Source: Faecalibacterium sp. (lineage in GTDB: Bacteria > Bacillota > Clostridia > Oscillospirales > Ruminococcaceae). From it: a DNA stretch of 19,043 nucleotides. Position numbers and translations under genes: made by a program. Location of the stretch: positions 1 to 19,043 of the forward strand of contig JAHHRL010000019.1 of assembly GCA_020025825.1 (NCBI GenBank), given 5' to 3'. Below the pieces are notes generated by a model. It saw nothing but the letters and a program-made list of their open reading frames with translations, did not search any database and was not told the DNA's origin. Positions 1 through 7,897 of this stretch are shown here, one piece after another. Each line of letters begins with the position of its first letter. Positions within the stretch are counted from its first letter, which is position 1.

Positions 1-631
1 TAACAGCGCGGATAGCGTCGTCGTTGCCGGGGATGACGTAGTCGATCTCATCGGGATTGCAGTTGGTGTCGACGATAGCAACGATAGGAATGTGCAGCTT
101 GCGAGCCTCAGCAACAGCAATGCGCTCCTTGTGAGGGTCAACAATGAACATAGCCTTGGGCAGAACCTTCATGTTCTTAACGCCGCCCAGGTACTTGTCC
201 AGCTTCTCCATCTCCAGCTCCAGCTTAGCAACTTCCTTCTTGGGCAGCAGCTCGAAGGTGCCGTTTTCCTGCATCTTCTGCAGCTGGTCCATACGCTCGA
301 TACGCTTGCGAATGGTACGGAAGTTGGTCATCATGCCGCCCAGCCAGCGAGCATTGACAAAGTGCATGCCGCAGCGGTTAGCCTCGTCACGGATAGAATC
401 CTGAGCCTGCTTCTTGGTGCCGACGAACAGAACGTCGCCGCCCTCAGCTGCAACTTCCTTCACGAAGTTGTAAGCCTCATCCAGCTTCTTAACGGTCTTC
501 TGCAGGTCGATGATGTAGATGCCGTTGCGCTCGGTGAAGATGTACTTAGCCATCTTGGGGTTCCAACGACGGGTCTGGTGACCAAAGTGTACGCCAGCCT
601 CCAAAAGCTGCTTCATAGAAACTACTGCCAT
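1..631 (-). CDS. rpsB: 30S ribosomal protein S2 (partial, C-terminus beyond the window)
   Basis: Structural protein of the small ribosomal subunit, binding the 16S rRNA head/body junction and needed for S1 recruitment. The minus-strand frame starts MAVVSMKQLLEAGVHFGHQT, then RRWNPKMAKYIF, TERNGIYIIDLQKT, FVGTKKQAQDS and NARWLGGMMTNF, and continues to PIVAIVDTNCNPDEIDYVIP and NDDAIRAV at the window edge. All of these are hallmark S2 segments. 210 codons are visible; the family is usually 230-260 residues, so only a short C-terminal part is missing. A GGAGG ribosome binding site precedes the ATG at 631. tsf normally follows rpsB and would lie to the left, outside the window. Recognition of the family is certain. 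Confidence 0.98.
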   Translation of the reverse strand, partial: MAVVSMKQLLEAGVHFGHQTRRWNPKMAKYIFTERNGIYIIDLQKTVKKLDEAYNFVKEVAAEGGDVLFVGTKKQAQDSIRDEANRCGMHFVNARWLGGMMTNFRTIRKRIERMDQLQKMQENGTFELLPKKEVAKLELEMEKLDKYLGGVKNMKVLPKAMFIVDPHKERIAVAEARKLHIPIVAIVDTNCNPDEIDYVIPGNDDAIRAV

Positions 632-759
632 GATAAAAATACCTCCAAAAATTGTTTTTCCTCCGTGCATCGTGATCCCCCATACGGACCTCCCGCCGAA
701 GGACTGCCTTCCACCCTAAGGGCACATAAAGGCATAATGCACGTGCGTAATACTGGTAT
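632..759 (-). promoter_or_regulatory. rpsB 5' leader
   Basis: About 120 nt lie between the predicted transcription start (near 753) and the rpsB ATG. The stretch is GC-richer than its surroundings and contains a weak hairpin (GAAGG, loop CAGT, CCTTC on the minus strand) followed by a G-rich segment. Ribosomal protein operons are often autoregulated through such leaders, and S2 autoregulation is known in other bacteria. Whether this leader does so is inference; I do not see a recognised Rfam-type fold. Confidence 0.35.
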
Positions 760-788
760 AGTATAGCGCACTATGTATGCAAAAGCAA
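760..788 (-). promoter_or_regulatory. Sigma-A type promoter of rpsB
   Basis: On the minus strand a TTGCTT -35 box (783-788) is followed by a 17-nt spacer and a TATACT -10 box (760-765). Both boxes are close to consensus at ideal spacing, and the site points toward rpsB about 120 nt downstream. Confidence 0.75.
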
Positions 789-824
789 TAGGAAACACAC
801 AATTTTTGCGCTTTTTCCGTTATT

Positions 825-1121
825 TTAATCGGCTGCAAACAGTTCTTTCAGCCAGTTTTTCCAGTCGCCTGCCTGCCGCTCACGTTTTTGCTCGTCGGTT
901 TCCACAAGCAGCACGTCAACCCCAAACATTTTTACCTTATCAACGGGAATCATTAAGTCGGGCTCTCTGCCCATCAGGCCAAACATTTTGGGTGCGCCGT
1001 ACAGCACAAATGCCTGAATGCGCCGCCCGGTTTCGTCCATTACCAAATCATCCACCCTGCCAAGGCAGGTTCCGTTTACAGTTTGCACTACTTGCTTTTT
1101 GCAGATTTCTCGAAAAGTCAT
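825..1121 (-). CDS. YlmC/YmxH-family PRC-barrel protein
   Basis: A 98-residue protein beginning MTFREICKKQVVQTVNGTCL and continuing GRVDDLVMDETGRRIQAFVL, ending in a basic/aromatic tail (WKNWLKELFAAD). The pattern of a short 'G.xLGRV.DL..DE..GRI.AFVL' strand set is the PRC-barrel fold seen in the YlmC/YmxH sporulation-associated family of Firmicutes (usually 80-100 residues). The family's biochemical role is not established. The open frame extends upstream to 1238, but the start at 1121 was chosen because it has a GAGGTGG ribosome binding site 6-8 nt upstream and matches family length. It is transcribed away from the HAD gene, from a shared intergenic region of about 130 nt. Confidence 0.8.
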   Translation of the reverse strand: MTFREICKKQVVQTVNGTCLGRVDDLVMDETGRRIQAFVLYGAPKMFGLMGREPDLMIPVDKVKMFGVDVLLVETDEQKRERQAGDWKNWLKELFAAD

Positions 1122-1196
1122 GGTATCCACCTCTTTTTCTATAAAGGGTTCTATATCATCATATCCGTAATGCTGGATTCCCATGCAGAAATCATG

Positions 1197-1202
1197 TATA
1201 AT
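1197..1202 (+). promoter_or_regulatory. -10 box upstream of the HAD phosphatase gene
   Basis: A perfect TATAAT lies 47 nt before the chosen ATG of the HAD gene, in the intergenic region shared with the divergent YlmC/YmxH gene. The -35 region at 17-nt spacing (TGGATT, 1174-1179) is weak, so strength is uncertain. Confidence 0.5.
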
Positions 1203-1248
1203 ATAAAATAGATTTTTATGAAGCATTAAACACAGCATGGAGGCTTAC

Positions 1249-1863
1249 ATGTATAAGAATATTATTTTTGACCTTGGCGGTGTTATGGTTCACTGGGACC
1301 CCAAGGAATACTTGATGGAAATGTTTCACAATCCCGTTATAGAGCGCAAAGTGTATGACACGACCTTTGGCAGCAAAGAATGGTTGATGGCAGATGCAGG
1401 CGAGATTTCTCGCTTTGCGGCAGATAACGCTATGCTGGACCATGCACGTGCCGCCGGGTATAGTTTTGAAGTGCAGGAGGTTATTGACCACTGGCCCAAT
1501 ATTTTGCGAACTCGCCGTGATGTAGTGGACATTGCCGCACAGCTGAAGGCACAGGGATTCCGTCTTTACTGCCTGAGCAACATTGCATCTGACACAGCTG
1601 CGCTTTTGCGGCGCCGCAGTTTCTGGCGTCTTTTCGACGGTCATGTACTTTCCTGTGACATAAACCGCCTAAAGCCGGACCCTGCTATTTATAACGCACT
1701 GTTGGAGCAGTACCATCTAAATCCTGCCGAGTGCATTTTTATTGATGATAATGAAGCCAATGTACGCAGCGCCCACAAACTGGGCATCACCAGTATTTTG
1801 ATGACCTCGGAAGCTTCTGATTTAGTCAAAAATCTGGGGATTTGCGGCATTCACGTCGGCTGA
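1249..1863 (+). CDS. HAD-superfamily (subfamily IA/YihX-like) phosphatase
   Basis: A 204-residue haloacid dehalogenase-fold hydrolase, probably a cytoplasmic small-molecule phosphatase. Motif I is FDLGGVMVHW with nucleophile Asp8; the usual second acid is replaced by Gly, as in YihX-type 'DLGGV' HADs. Motif II is CLSNIA (Ser110), motif III is LKPDPAIY (Lys142), and motif IV is IFIDDNEANV (Asp166/Asp167). A helical cap lies between motifs I and II. The frame is open to an upstream ATG at 1237, but that ATG lies within the ribosome binding site (ATGGAGG), and GGAGG is spaced 5 nt from the ATG at 1249, so the later start is preferred. E. coli YihX acts on glucose-1-phosphate; substrate here is unknown. 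Confidence 0.88.
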   Translation: MYKNIIFDLGGVMVHWDPKEYLMEMFHNPVIERKVYDTTFGSKEWLMADAGEISRFAADNAMLDHARAAGYSFEVQEVIDHWPNILRTRRDVVDIAAQLKAQGFRLYCLSNIASDTAALLRRRSFWRLFDGHVLSCDINRLKPDPAIYNALLEQYHLNPAECIFIDDNEANVRSAHKLGITSILMTSEASDLVKNLGICGIHVG

Positions 1864-1867
1864 CGGA

Positions 1868-1903
1868 AAAGCGTTTGCAGTAAAGTGCTGCAAACGCTTT
1901 TTT
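1868..1903 (+). terminator. Intrinsic terminator after the HAD gene, possibly bidirectional
   Basis: A 13-bp perfect stem (AAAGCGTTTGCAG pairing with CTGCAAACGCTTT, loop TAAAGTG) is followed by T6 on the plus strand. The complement side ends in four T residues, so it may also stop minus-strand clpC transcription. Confidence 0.85.
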
Positions 1904-1915
1904 CTTTTGCTATGT

Positions 1916-1956
1916 AACACAGCGAAAGCGCAGCCTGTTTTCGCTGTGTTTTGTTT
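1916..1956. terminator. Second hairpin between convergent HAD and clpC genes
   Basis: A 12-bp inverted repeat (AACACAGCGAAA and TTTCGCTGTGTT, loop about 11 nt) starts directly after the clpC stop on the minus strand. The plus strand shows TTTTGTTT after it, while the minus strand lacks a U tract. It acts as a backup terminator or as a 3'-end stabiliser of clpC mRNA. Confidence 0.55.
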
Positions 1957-4228
1957 ATGCGTATGCTGTAGCTTCGGTTTGCAAAAGCATTTGGCCGTCT
2001 TCGGACAAATCTGCCACGTAATCCTTCCCCTGCTCCAGCTCCCCATCTGCGATTTTGTCTGCCATGGCTTGTTCAACTTGCAATTTGATGTTTGTACGCA
2101 GTTCACGTGCGCCGTAGTTACTTTCGCTCTGCTGTACAATCATCTGTTTCAAATGGTTTGTATGCACTATGGAGTAGCCGCCTGTTTTTGCACGTTCCTC
2201 CAACTGCACAAGCATCTTTTCCGCAATTTCCAAAAGGCTGTCCTCTGTTAGCGGATGAAATACTACCACCTCATCCAAGCGGCCAAGCAGCTCGGGTCTG
2301 AAATACATTTTTGCTTCCTGCCGTGCAAGCAGGTCTTTCTTTTTCCAGTCGTCTTCGGCACCGGCGGAAAAGCCAACCGTTTCGGTCTGGCCGGAAAGCT
2401 TGCGTGCGCCCAGATTAGAGGTTAGCAGGATAATGGTATTGGTAAAGTCCACACGGCGCCCTGTAGAATCTGTCAGAACGCCATCCTCCAGAATTTGCAG
2501 CAGAATATTTTGGATATCCGGGTGGGCTTTTTCCATCTCGTCCAGCAATACTACACTATAGGGCTTTTTACGGACCGCCTCTGTCAGCTGTCCGCCATCG
2601 TCATACCCCTGATAACCCGGAGGCGCACCAATCAAGCGAGATACTGCATGGCTTTCGCTGTATTCGGACATATCAAACTTCAAAAGCGCTTTTTCGCTGC
2701 CAAACCAGCTTTGCGCCAAAGCACGTGCCAATGCGGTTTTGCCTACACCGGTCGGCCCTAAAAACAGCATTGCACCCATGGGACGGCCCGGTGCAGCCAG
2801 CCCTGTTCGGCTGCGTCGAATGGTACCTGCCACTGCGGCTACTGCACGTGGCTGACCTACGATACTTTCGCCCAGACGACGCTCTAACTGGCTCAGGCGC
2901 TCCAGTTCTTTTTCACTGACACGCTCCACCGGGACACCGGATATACGTGCTACAACCCGTGCAATATCTTCCGGGGTAAGCACCCCTGCACAGCGGTTCT
3001 GGCGCTCCCTTTCAATGCGCACCGAGGCACTGGCTTCGTCAATCAAATCTACCGCTTTATCCGGCAAAAAGCGTCCCGGCATATAGCGCACACTGAGCGT
3101 TACCGCCGCTTGCAGTGTTTCACGCGGGATAACGATTTTATGGTAGCTTTCGTACTTTGGTGCCAACCCCTGCAAAATAGAAAGCGCCTGTTTGGGCGTA
3201 GGTTCTTCCACCAGAACACGGCCAAAGCGACGTTCCAGTGCAGCGTCTTTTTCGATATTACGGCGGAACTCCTCCTGTGTTGTAGCGCCAATCACCTGAA
3301 TTTCGCCTCTTGCCAAGGCAGGCTTCAAAATATTAGACGCATCAATGGCGCCTTCTGCCGCACCTGCCCCTATTACAGTATGAAACTCATCTACAAAAAG
3401 AATCGCATTGCCGTCCTTTGTCAGTTCTTCCAGCAGATTTTTGAAGCGCTCCTCAAAATCGCCACGATACTTTGTACCCGCAACCAGACTTGCCATATCC
3501 AATGCCAACAGGCGCTTTCCTTCCAAACTGGCAGGGACATCCCCATCTGCAATACGCTGTGCCAGTGCTTCGGCAAGGGCTGTTTTGCCTACGCCCGGCT
3601 CCCCCACCAAACAAGGATTATTTTTTTGGCGGCGGCACAAAATCTGAATGATGCGGTCCAGCTCGCTGTCCCGGCAAAATACAGGGTCAAGCCGGCCTTC
3701 CTCTGCCCGGCGGGTCAAATCCCGGCAGAACTTATCCGACGCTCGATTGCCACGTGCAGATGCTACTGCACGCACCGGCATTTGAAGCACCACCTGCCCG
3801 GTAAGGGCACGGCAGTCCTTTACTGCATCCCCTACGTGCACACCGATTTCCTGCAAGATTTTGCCTGCATGGCAGTTGGTATCCTCCAGCATGGCACACA
3901 GCAAATTTTCCGGGCCGGCTTTTGCCTTGCCTGTATTGCGTGCACCTAACACGGCGTAGTCCATAATGCGGTCCAAATCCGGTGCGAATGCTCGCTTTTT
4001 CAGATGGGTGCGTTTTCGTTTTTCCTGCGGGAGGTAGCTTTCTACCTGTGAACGCTCCACACGGTGCTTTTGCAAAAACTGAAACACCTCGCTTTTTTTC
4101 TCCTCTGTCATAACGGCAAGCAGGTAAGCCGAATCCGCACGGGTTTCGCCCTTGGACCCGGCCAAGCGGAGCGCCCGTGCCAAAAGCCCGCCTGCCGCAC
4201 ACGAAAAGCCTTTATAGTAGCAGACCAT
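1955..4228 (-). CDS. clpC: ClpC-like AAA+ unfoldase lacking the middle domain
   Basis: Hsp100/Clp ATPase of 757 residues that unfolds proteins, normally feeding them to ClpP in the cytoplasm. It has a divergent double Clp_N region (about 10-140), a first AAA+ module with Walker A GEPGVGKT (209-216), Walker B ILFVDE (276-281) and LERRFGRV arginine fingers, and a second module with Walker A GPTGVGKT (491-498) and Walker B VVLLDE (559-564). A VGF tripeptide at 618-620 sits where ClpP-binding loops carry (I/V/L)GF. The coiled-coil middle domain of ClpC is missing: residues about 404-418 run directly from ASVRIERERQ to LTPEDIARVV. AAGGAGG precedes the ATG. No ctsR-mcsAB neighbours are present, unlike the classical clpC operon. 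The ClpC assignment is by overall sequence; ClpA-like architecture is an alternative description. Confidence 0.85.
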   Translation of the reverse strand: MVCYYKGFSCAAGGLLARALRLAGSKGETRADSAYLLAVMTEEKKSEVFQFLQKHRVERSQVESYLPQEKRKRTHLKKRAFAPDLDRIMDYAVLGARNTGKAKAGPENLLCAMLEDTNCHAGKILQEIGVHVGDAVKDCRALTGQVVLQMPVRAVASARGNRASDKFCRDLTRRAEEGRLDPVFCRDSELDRIIQILCRRQKNNPCLVGEPGVGKTALAEALAQRIADGDVPASLEGKRLLALDMASLVAGTKYRGDFEERFKNLLEELTKDGNAILFVDEFHTVIGAGAAEGAIDASNILKPALARGEIQVIGATTQEEFRRNIEKDAALERRFGRVLVEEPTPKQALSILQGLAPKYESYHKIVIPRETLQAAVTLSVRYMPGRFLPDKAVDLIDEASASVRIERERQNRCAGVLTPEDIARVVARISGVPVERVSEKELERLSQLERRLGESIVGQPRAVAAVAGTIRRSRTGLAAPGRPMGAMLFLGPTGVGKTALARALAQSWFGSEKALLKFDMSEYSESHAVSRLIGAPPGYQGYDDGGQLTEAVRKKPYSVVLLDEMEKAHPDIQNILLQILEDGVLTDSTGRRVDFTNTIILLTSNLGARKLSGQTETVGFSAGAEDDWKKKDLLARQEAKMYFRPELLGRLDEVVVFHPLTEDSLLEIAEKMLVQLEERAKTGGYSIVHTNHLKQMIVQQSESNYGARELRTNIKLQVEQAMADKIADGELEQGKDYVADLSEDGQMLLQTEATAYA

Positions 4229-4274
4229 ATCCGTTTCCTCCTTATTGATACAAGGAGAGTATGGGACAACTTAA

Positions 4275-4312
4275 AAAAGAAAAAACCTCGACATTTGTCG
4301 AGGCTTTTTCTT
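4275..4312 (-). terminator. Intrinsic terminator of the hydratase-PHP-TSCPD operon
   Basis: A CCTCGAC stem (4286-4292) and GTCGAGG (4297-4303) enclose a 4-nt loop. On the minus strand the stem is followed by TTTTTTCTTTTTT. It lies between the TSCPD stop and clpC, so clpC is either read through or has a promoter in the remaining 45 nt, where I see no convincing one. The plus-strand side is also T-rich. Confidence 0.85.
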
Positions 4313-4335
4313 TTTGTATACTTTTATTTCAGCAA

Positions 4336-4593
4336 TTAAGCCATTGCTGCCAGTGCTTCTGCCAAAGCATGAGAAATCTGGTCCGGGCAGCTGGTGGGGC
4401 GAGGGCCGCAGGTAATGCCCTTCATCTTTTCGATAGCGTCCTCTGCCTTCATGCCAACCAACAGGCTTGCAATACCCTTCAGGTTACCATTGCAGCCGCC
4501 AATCACTTCGATTGCTGCGATAGTGTGGTCGTCATTCAACTCCAGATTAGTAGCAACGGAACAAGTTCCGCGATTGCGATAGATGTACTTCAT
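4336..4593 (-). CDS. Small TSCPD-domain protein (TIGR03905-like)
   Basis: An 85-residue protein starting MKYIYRNRGTCSVATNLELN and containing IEVIGGCNGNLKGIASLLVG, then a C-terminal TSCPD signature (GPRPTSCPDQISHALAEAL). This matches the stand-alone TSCPD family widespread in Clostridia. TSCPD modules also occur at the C-terminus of class II (B12-dependent) ribonucleotide reductases, but the function of the solo proteins is unknown. The four Cys residues could bind metal (inference). The frame is open upstream to 4722, overlapping the PHP gene; the start at 4593 is chosen for its AAAGGAGAAC ribosome binding site and family length. It follows the PHP gene by 22 nt and ends just before a terminator. 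Confidence 0.85.
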   Translation of the reverse strand: MKYIYRNRGTCSVATNLELNDDHTIAAIEVIGGCNGNLKGIASLLVGMKAEDAIEKMKGITCGPRPTSCPDQISHALAEALAAMA

Positions 4594-4615
4594 TTTACAA
4601 GTTCTCCTTTTTCTT

Positions 4616-5461
4616 TTAACTATTATTTGAGCGCTGCTGTGCCAATTTCCGAATTTGTTTGATTTGTTCCTCGGTGGTGGTACAGGTACCAATAGGCAGG
4701 GGACGTTTCGCGTTGCTGCCATGGAAGTCTGTCCCTCCGGTATGAATCAAACCATACTGCTGGCACAGCATATTGCATTCTGCCTTATCCTGCGGTGTAT
4801 TCCGTGGATGGTCTACCTCAATACCGTCGATTTTGCCCTGAGAGGCCAATTGACGGACCAAGTCCATACTTTGATACACAGAAGGATGGGCAAAAACAAT
4901 CACTGCTCTGCTTTTGCGCAGCATCTCCAGTACAGTATCCACTGTATCATACTGCGGCTCGTGCACTACCAAGCCCTGCTTTCCAAAAAGCTTTTGGTAA
5001 GTTGCTCCATAGATTGTATCTGCTAAATCCAATTTTTGCAATACCTGCATGATAGAACTTTTATAAAGAATCCCGCTGTCCTTTGCATATTCCAGTGCCA
5101 TTTCCGTTTTGAACTGCGGATATATCTGCTCGATTTCCCGTGCGCTTTGTATATGCACTGCATTGCGGCGCTCCTTCATGCGCTGGCAATGCGCCTCCAG
5201 TTCGGGGCATATTTGCGGCCAATAGGCTAAAATATGCACACGGCGTCCGTTAGCTGGGTCGCAGGCAGAAAACTCTGCCGCCGGGATTAAGGAAACTCCA
5301 TTTACAACAGGGTTTTGCTGCGCATACTGGATACTTTTTACGCTGTCGTGGTCCGAAACCGCAATGGTCGAAAGCCCTGCCTGTGCGGCAAGCTCCGGCA
5401 AACGGGCAACCGGCTCTGCACCATCGGAAAATGTTGTATGTGTATGCAGGTCTCCTGCCAT
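4616..5461 (-). CDS. PHP-domain phosphoesterase (YciV/TrpH-like)
   Basis: A 281-residue polymerase-and-histidinol-phosphatase domain enzyme, expected to bind two or three divalent metals and hydrolyse phosphoesters. Metal motifs in order: DLHTHTTFSDG (His6, His8, Asp13), VSDHD (Asp37-His38-Asp39), PAAEFS (Glu63), HILAYW, a later VFAHPS, and a C-terminal GGTDFHG. E. coli YciV/RNase AM, of similar length and motif order, is a 5'-3' exonuclease acting on short RNAs and 3',5'-bisphosphonucleotides; that activity here is inference. GAGGGAA precedes the ATG. The gene sits 30 nt downstream of the hydratase and 22 nt upstream of the TSCPD gene, indicating one operon. Confidence 0.88.
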   Translation of the reverse strand: MAGDLHTHTTFSDGAEPVARLPELAAQAGLSTIAVSDHDSVKSIQYAQQNPVVNGVSLIPAAEFSACDPANGRRVHILAYWPQICPELEAHCQRMKERRNAVHIQSAREIEQIYPQFKTEMALEYAKDSGILYKSSIMQVLQKLDLADTIYGATYQKLFGKQGLVVHEPQYDTVDTVLEMLRKSRAVIVFAHPSVYQSMDLVRQLASQGKIDGIEVDHPRNTPQDKAECNMLCQQYGLIHTGGTDFHGSNAKRPLPIGTCTTTEEQIKQIRKLAQQRSNNS

Positions 5462-5491
5462 AACACATTCCCTCTTTTCTATGAAAATTCG

Positions 5492-7759
5492 TTAATTTTT
5501 GTAGTAGTTAATCAGGCAGCCATCCTGCAGAATCTGACGCTCATCTTCGGTCAGCGGTGCAATGGACATCTGGAATGGCAGCGGGTTCGCCTTGAGCACA
5601 TACGCTGCAATATGGGACAAATCCCCTGCTACTGCCTCGTTGATGTTCGGAATCAGGATATAATCGCCTAGGCCAAAAGGTGTGGGGCCGCTTAGCTGGA
5701 ACGGCAGCATACCCCAGTTAATCAAGTTGGAGCGATAACGCTTTGTAGCGTACTCCACTGCAATATTTGCCCCTGCACCCAAAACACGCTGGCAGCTGGC
5801 AGCCTGCTCACGGGCAGAGCCGTCACCCGGTTTTACGGCATAAATGGTAGAGGCAATCTGTACATCATCCCAGGTAAGGTTTTCGCAGCCCGGAACCTGC
5901 TGAATCTGTGCCAGCAAAGCAGCGTCTGCTGTGCCTTGCACACGGGCTTGCTCCTCTTTTTGTACCGCTTTTGCCATTGGCACATAGTTGGGGTCCTTAC
6001 GGCTCAGGGTAAACTCTGCCAAACCCAAAGGATTGGAACGGAAACTACTTGTTTCGCCGGAGGGAATCAGCTCGTCGGTTGTGGTTACAGGGTCTGTAAT
6101 ATAGGAAACCACCTTCAGCAGCAGATTTTTACCCAAAGGCGGCATTGCAGGCCAATCTTTAATATTGGGGCCGAGCTTCAGCATTGCATCACACTGCCCT
6201 GCGCCAAAGCCCTGATATACACGGCTGCGGTAACTGGTATCATCAAACTCGTATGCGGGAATGGTATCGTCGTAATCCATAGCAGTAGCAGGTGTTAAGA
6301 TACCGCCATTTGCTGTGGTTGCTGCGATACTGCGTGCGTCCATAAGCGCAACGCCCGACAGCTGCCCATTGCCCGGTTTCGAGCCTTCACGGCTGGGGAA
6401 ATTACGGGTTGTATGACGAATAGACAAGGCTCCATTAGCAGGCACATCACCTGCACCAAAGCAGGGGCCGCAAAATGCGGTACGTACTGTTGCGCCGCAA
6501 GCCATCAGCTCATGCAGGATGCCCTGCTTATCCAGTGCCATCATAACAGGCTGGCTGGCAGGATAAACGCTTAGTGCATAGTCATCACAACCACCGGTGT
6601 GCCCTTTCAGGATAGCAGCAGCTTCTACGATATTCTCATACAAACCGCCTGCACAGCCTGCAATAACACCTTGGTCTACACGCAAGCGTCCGTTTTCAAT
6701 TTTATCAAGCAAATTAAGCGATACATCTTTGCGGCCAACCAGCTTTTGCACGTTTTCTTCGCAGGTATGCAAAACGTCTTTCAGGTTTGCATTCAAATCC
6801 TCAATTGCAATTGCGTTGGAGGGGTGCATGGGCAGCGCAATCATAGGACGAATCTTAGACAAATCCACATTGACTACGCCGTCATAGTAAGCTAACGTAT
6901 CCGGCTGTAAGGAGCGGTAGTCCGCCATGCGGCCATGTGCAGCCAAAAAGCGCTTGGTGGTTTCATCTGTACACCAAATGCTGGAAAGGCACGTGGTTTC
7001 CGTTGTCATGCAGTCGATGGCATTGCGGCAATCCTGACTTAACGTATGTACGCCGGGGCCTACAAACTCCATCACCTTATTTTTTACATATCCGCTCTGG
7101 AACAGTGCCCCCACAAGCGCAATTGCTACGTCGTGCGGACCTACACCATGCGGCAGGCTGCCCGTAAGGTTTACTGCCACAACACCGGGTTTTGCTACAT
7201 CATAGGTACGGCCTAATAGCTGCTTTGCCAGCTCGCCGCCACCCTCACCGATTGCCATTGTACCCAAGGCGCCATAGCGGGTATGGCTGTCGGAGCCTAA
7301 AATCATTTTGCCGCAGCCGGCAAATTTTTCACGCATATACTGGTGGATAACTGCAATATGCGGGGGAACAAAAATTCCGCCGTACTTTTTCGCCGCAGAC
7401 AAACCAAAGCGGTGGTCATCCTCATTAATTGTGCCGCCTACTGCGCACAAGCTGTTATGGCAGTTTGTAAGCACATACGGAATGGGGAACTTCTCCAGAC
7501 CGGACGCACGTGCTGTTTGAATAATGCCCACAAAGGTAATGTCGTGACTGGCCATTGCATCAAATTTTATTTTGAGCTGATTTGCATCGCCGCTTGTATT
7601 GTGTGCCTGCAAAATCTTCCATGCAATGGTACCTTCCTGCGCATGCGCAATCTGATTTTCGTCAAATCCTAAAGCTTGCAGCTGCGCCTGCTCACCACCA
7701 TCTGCTAAAATCCACTGGCCACGTGCCAGATATGCACCCGCTTTACTGCATTCAATCAT
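5492..7759 (-). CDS. Aconitase-family hydratase (YbhJ-like)
   Basis: A 755-residue [4Fe-4S] hydro-lyase of the aconitase superfamily. GSDSHTRYGALGTMAIGEGG (155-174) is the conserved aconitase segment. Likely cluster ligands are Cys369 (VIAGCAGG) and Cys430/Cys433 (AFCGPCFG). A swivel domain follows in the C-terminal third, with YRSNLINWGMLPFQL resembling the 'nLI..G..P' segment. The length and the unusual first Cys context (AGCAGG instead of SCTN) fit the YbhJ-type branch, whose substrate is not established, rather than citrate-cycle AcnA. AAGGAGGG precedes the ATG. It heads the operon with the PHP and TSCPD genes. Isocitrate or another 2-hydroxyacid dehydration cannot be decided from sequence. 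Confidence 0.85.
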   Translation of the reverse strand: MIECSKAGAYLARGQWILADGGEQAQLQALGFDENQIAHAQEGTIAWKILQAHNTSGDANQLKIKFDAMASHDITFVGIIQTARASGLEKFPIPYVLTNCHNSLCAVGGTINEDDHRFGLSAAKKYGGIFVPPHIAVIHQYMREKFAGCGKMILGSDSHTRYGALGTMAIGEGGGELAKQLLGRTYDVAKPGVVAVNLTGSLPHGVGPHDVAIALVGALFQSGYVKNKVMEFVGPGVHTLSQDCRNAIDCMTTETTCLSSIWCTDETTKRFLAAHGRMADYRSLQPDTLAYYDGVVNVDLSKIRPMIALPMHPSNAIAIEDLNANLKDVLHTCEENVQKLVGRKDVSLNLLDKIENGRLRVDQGVIAGCAGGLYENIVEAAAILKGHTGGCDDYALSVYPASQPVMMALDKQGILHELMACGATVRTAFCGPCFGAGDVPANGALSIRHTTRNFPSREGSKPGNGQLSGVALMDARSIAATTANGGILTPATAMDYDDTIPAYEFDDTSYRSRVYQGFGAGQCDAMLKLGPNIKDWPAMPPLGKNLLLKVVSYITDPVTTTDELIPSGETSSFRSNPLGLAEFTLSRKDPNYVPMAKAVQKEEQARVQGTADAALLAQIQQVPGCENLTWDDVQIASTIYAVKPGDGSAREQAASCQRVLGAGANIAVEYATKRYRSNLINWGMLPFQLSGPTPFGLGDYILIPNINEAVAGDLSHIAAYVLKANPLPFQMSIAPLTEDERQILQDGCLINYYKN

Positions 7760-7861
7760 TACAAAACCCTCCTTATCCGATTGGAAAGCTCGTTTTCATT
7801 TATCTCTTATTGTTTTTCCTATTAAATCTGCATCTCTGCATCTTGTACGAATACATTTTAC

Positions 7862-7870
7862 AGTATAGCA
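7862..7870 (-). promoter_or_regulatory. Extended -10 promoter of the hydratase operon
   Basis: On the minus strand the sequence TGCTATACT gives a TATACT -10 box with a TG extension, about 100 nt before the hydratase ATG. No good -35 is present, consistent with extended -10 use. The spacer overlaps an inverted repeat described separately. Confidence 0.6.
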
Positions 7871-7872
7871 CC

Positions 7873-7887
7873 TTCCTGTTACAGGAA
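7873..7887. promoter_or_regulatory. Candidate operator: TTCCTGT/ACAGGAA inverted repeat
   Basis: Perfect 7-bp half sites (TTCCTGT and ACAGGAA) are separated by one base, immediately upstream of the extended -10 box of the hydratase operon. The position within the -35/spacer region is typical of a repressor or activator site. No regulator is identified. Confidence 0.5.
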
Positions 7888-7897
7888 CATGACATTT

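Noticed and set aside
92..766. Long open frame on the plus strand across rpsB
   Set aside because: It is the antisense shadow of rpsB, whose minus-strand product is unmistakable.
4229..4274. TTGTCC ... AATAAG as a clpC promoter
   Set aside because: Transcription would start inside the ribosome binding site, so the boxes cannot work as such.
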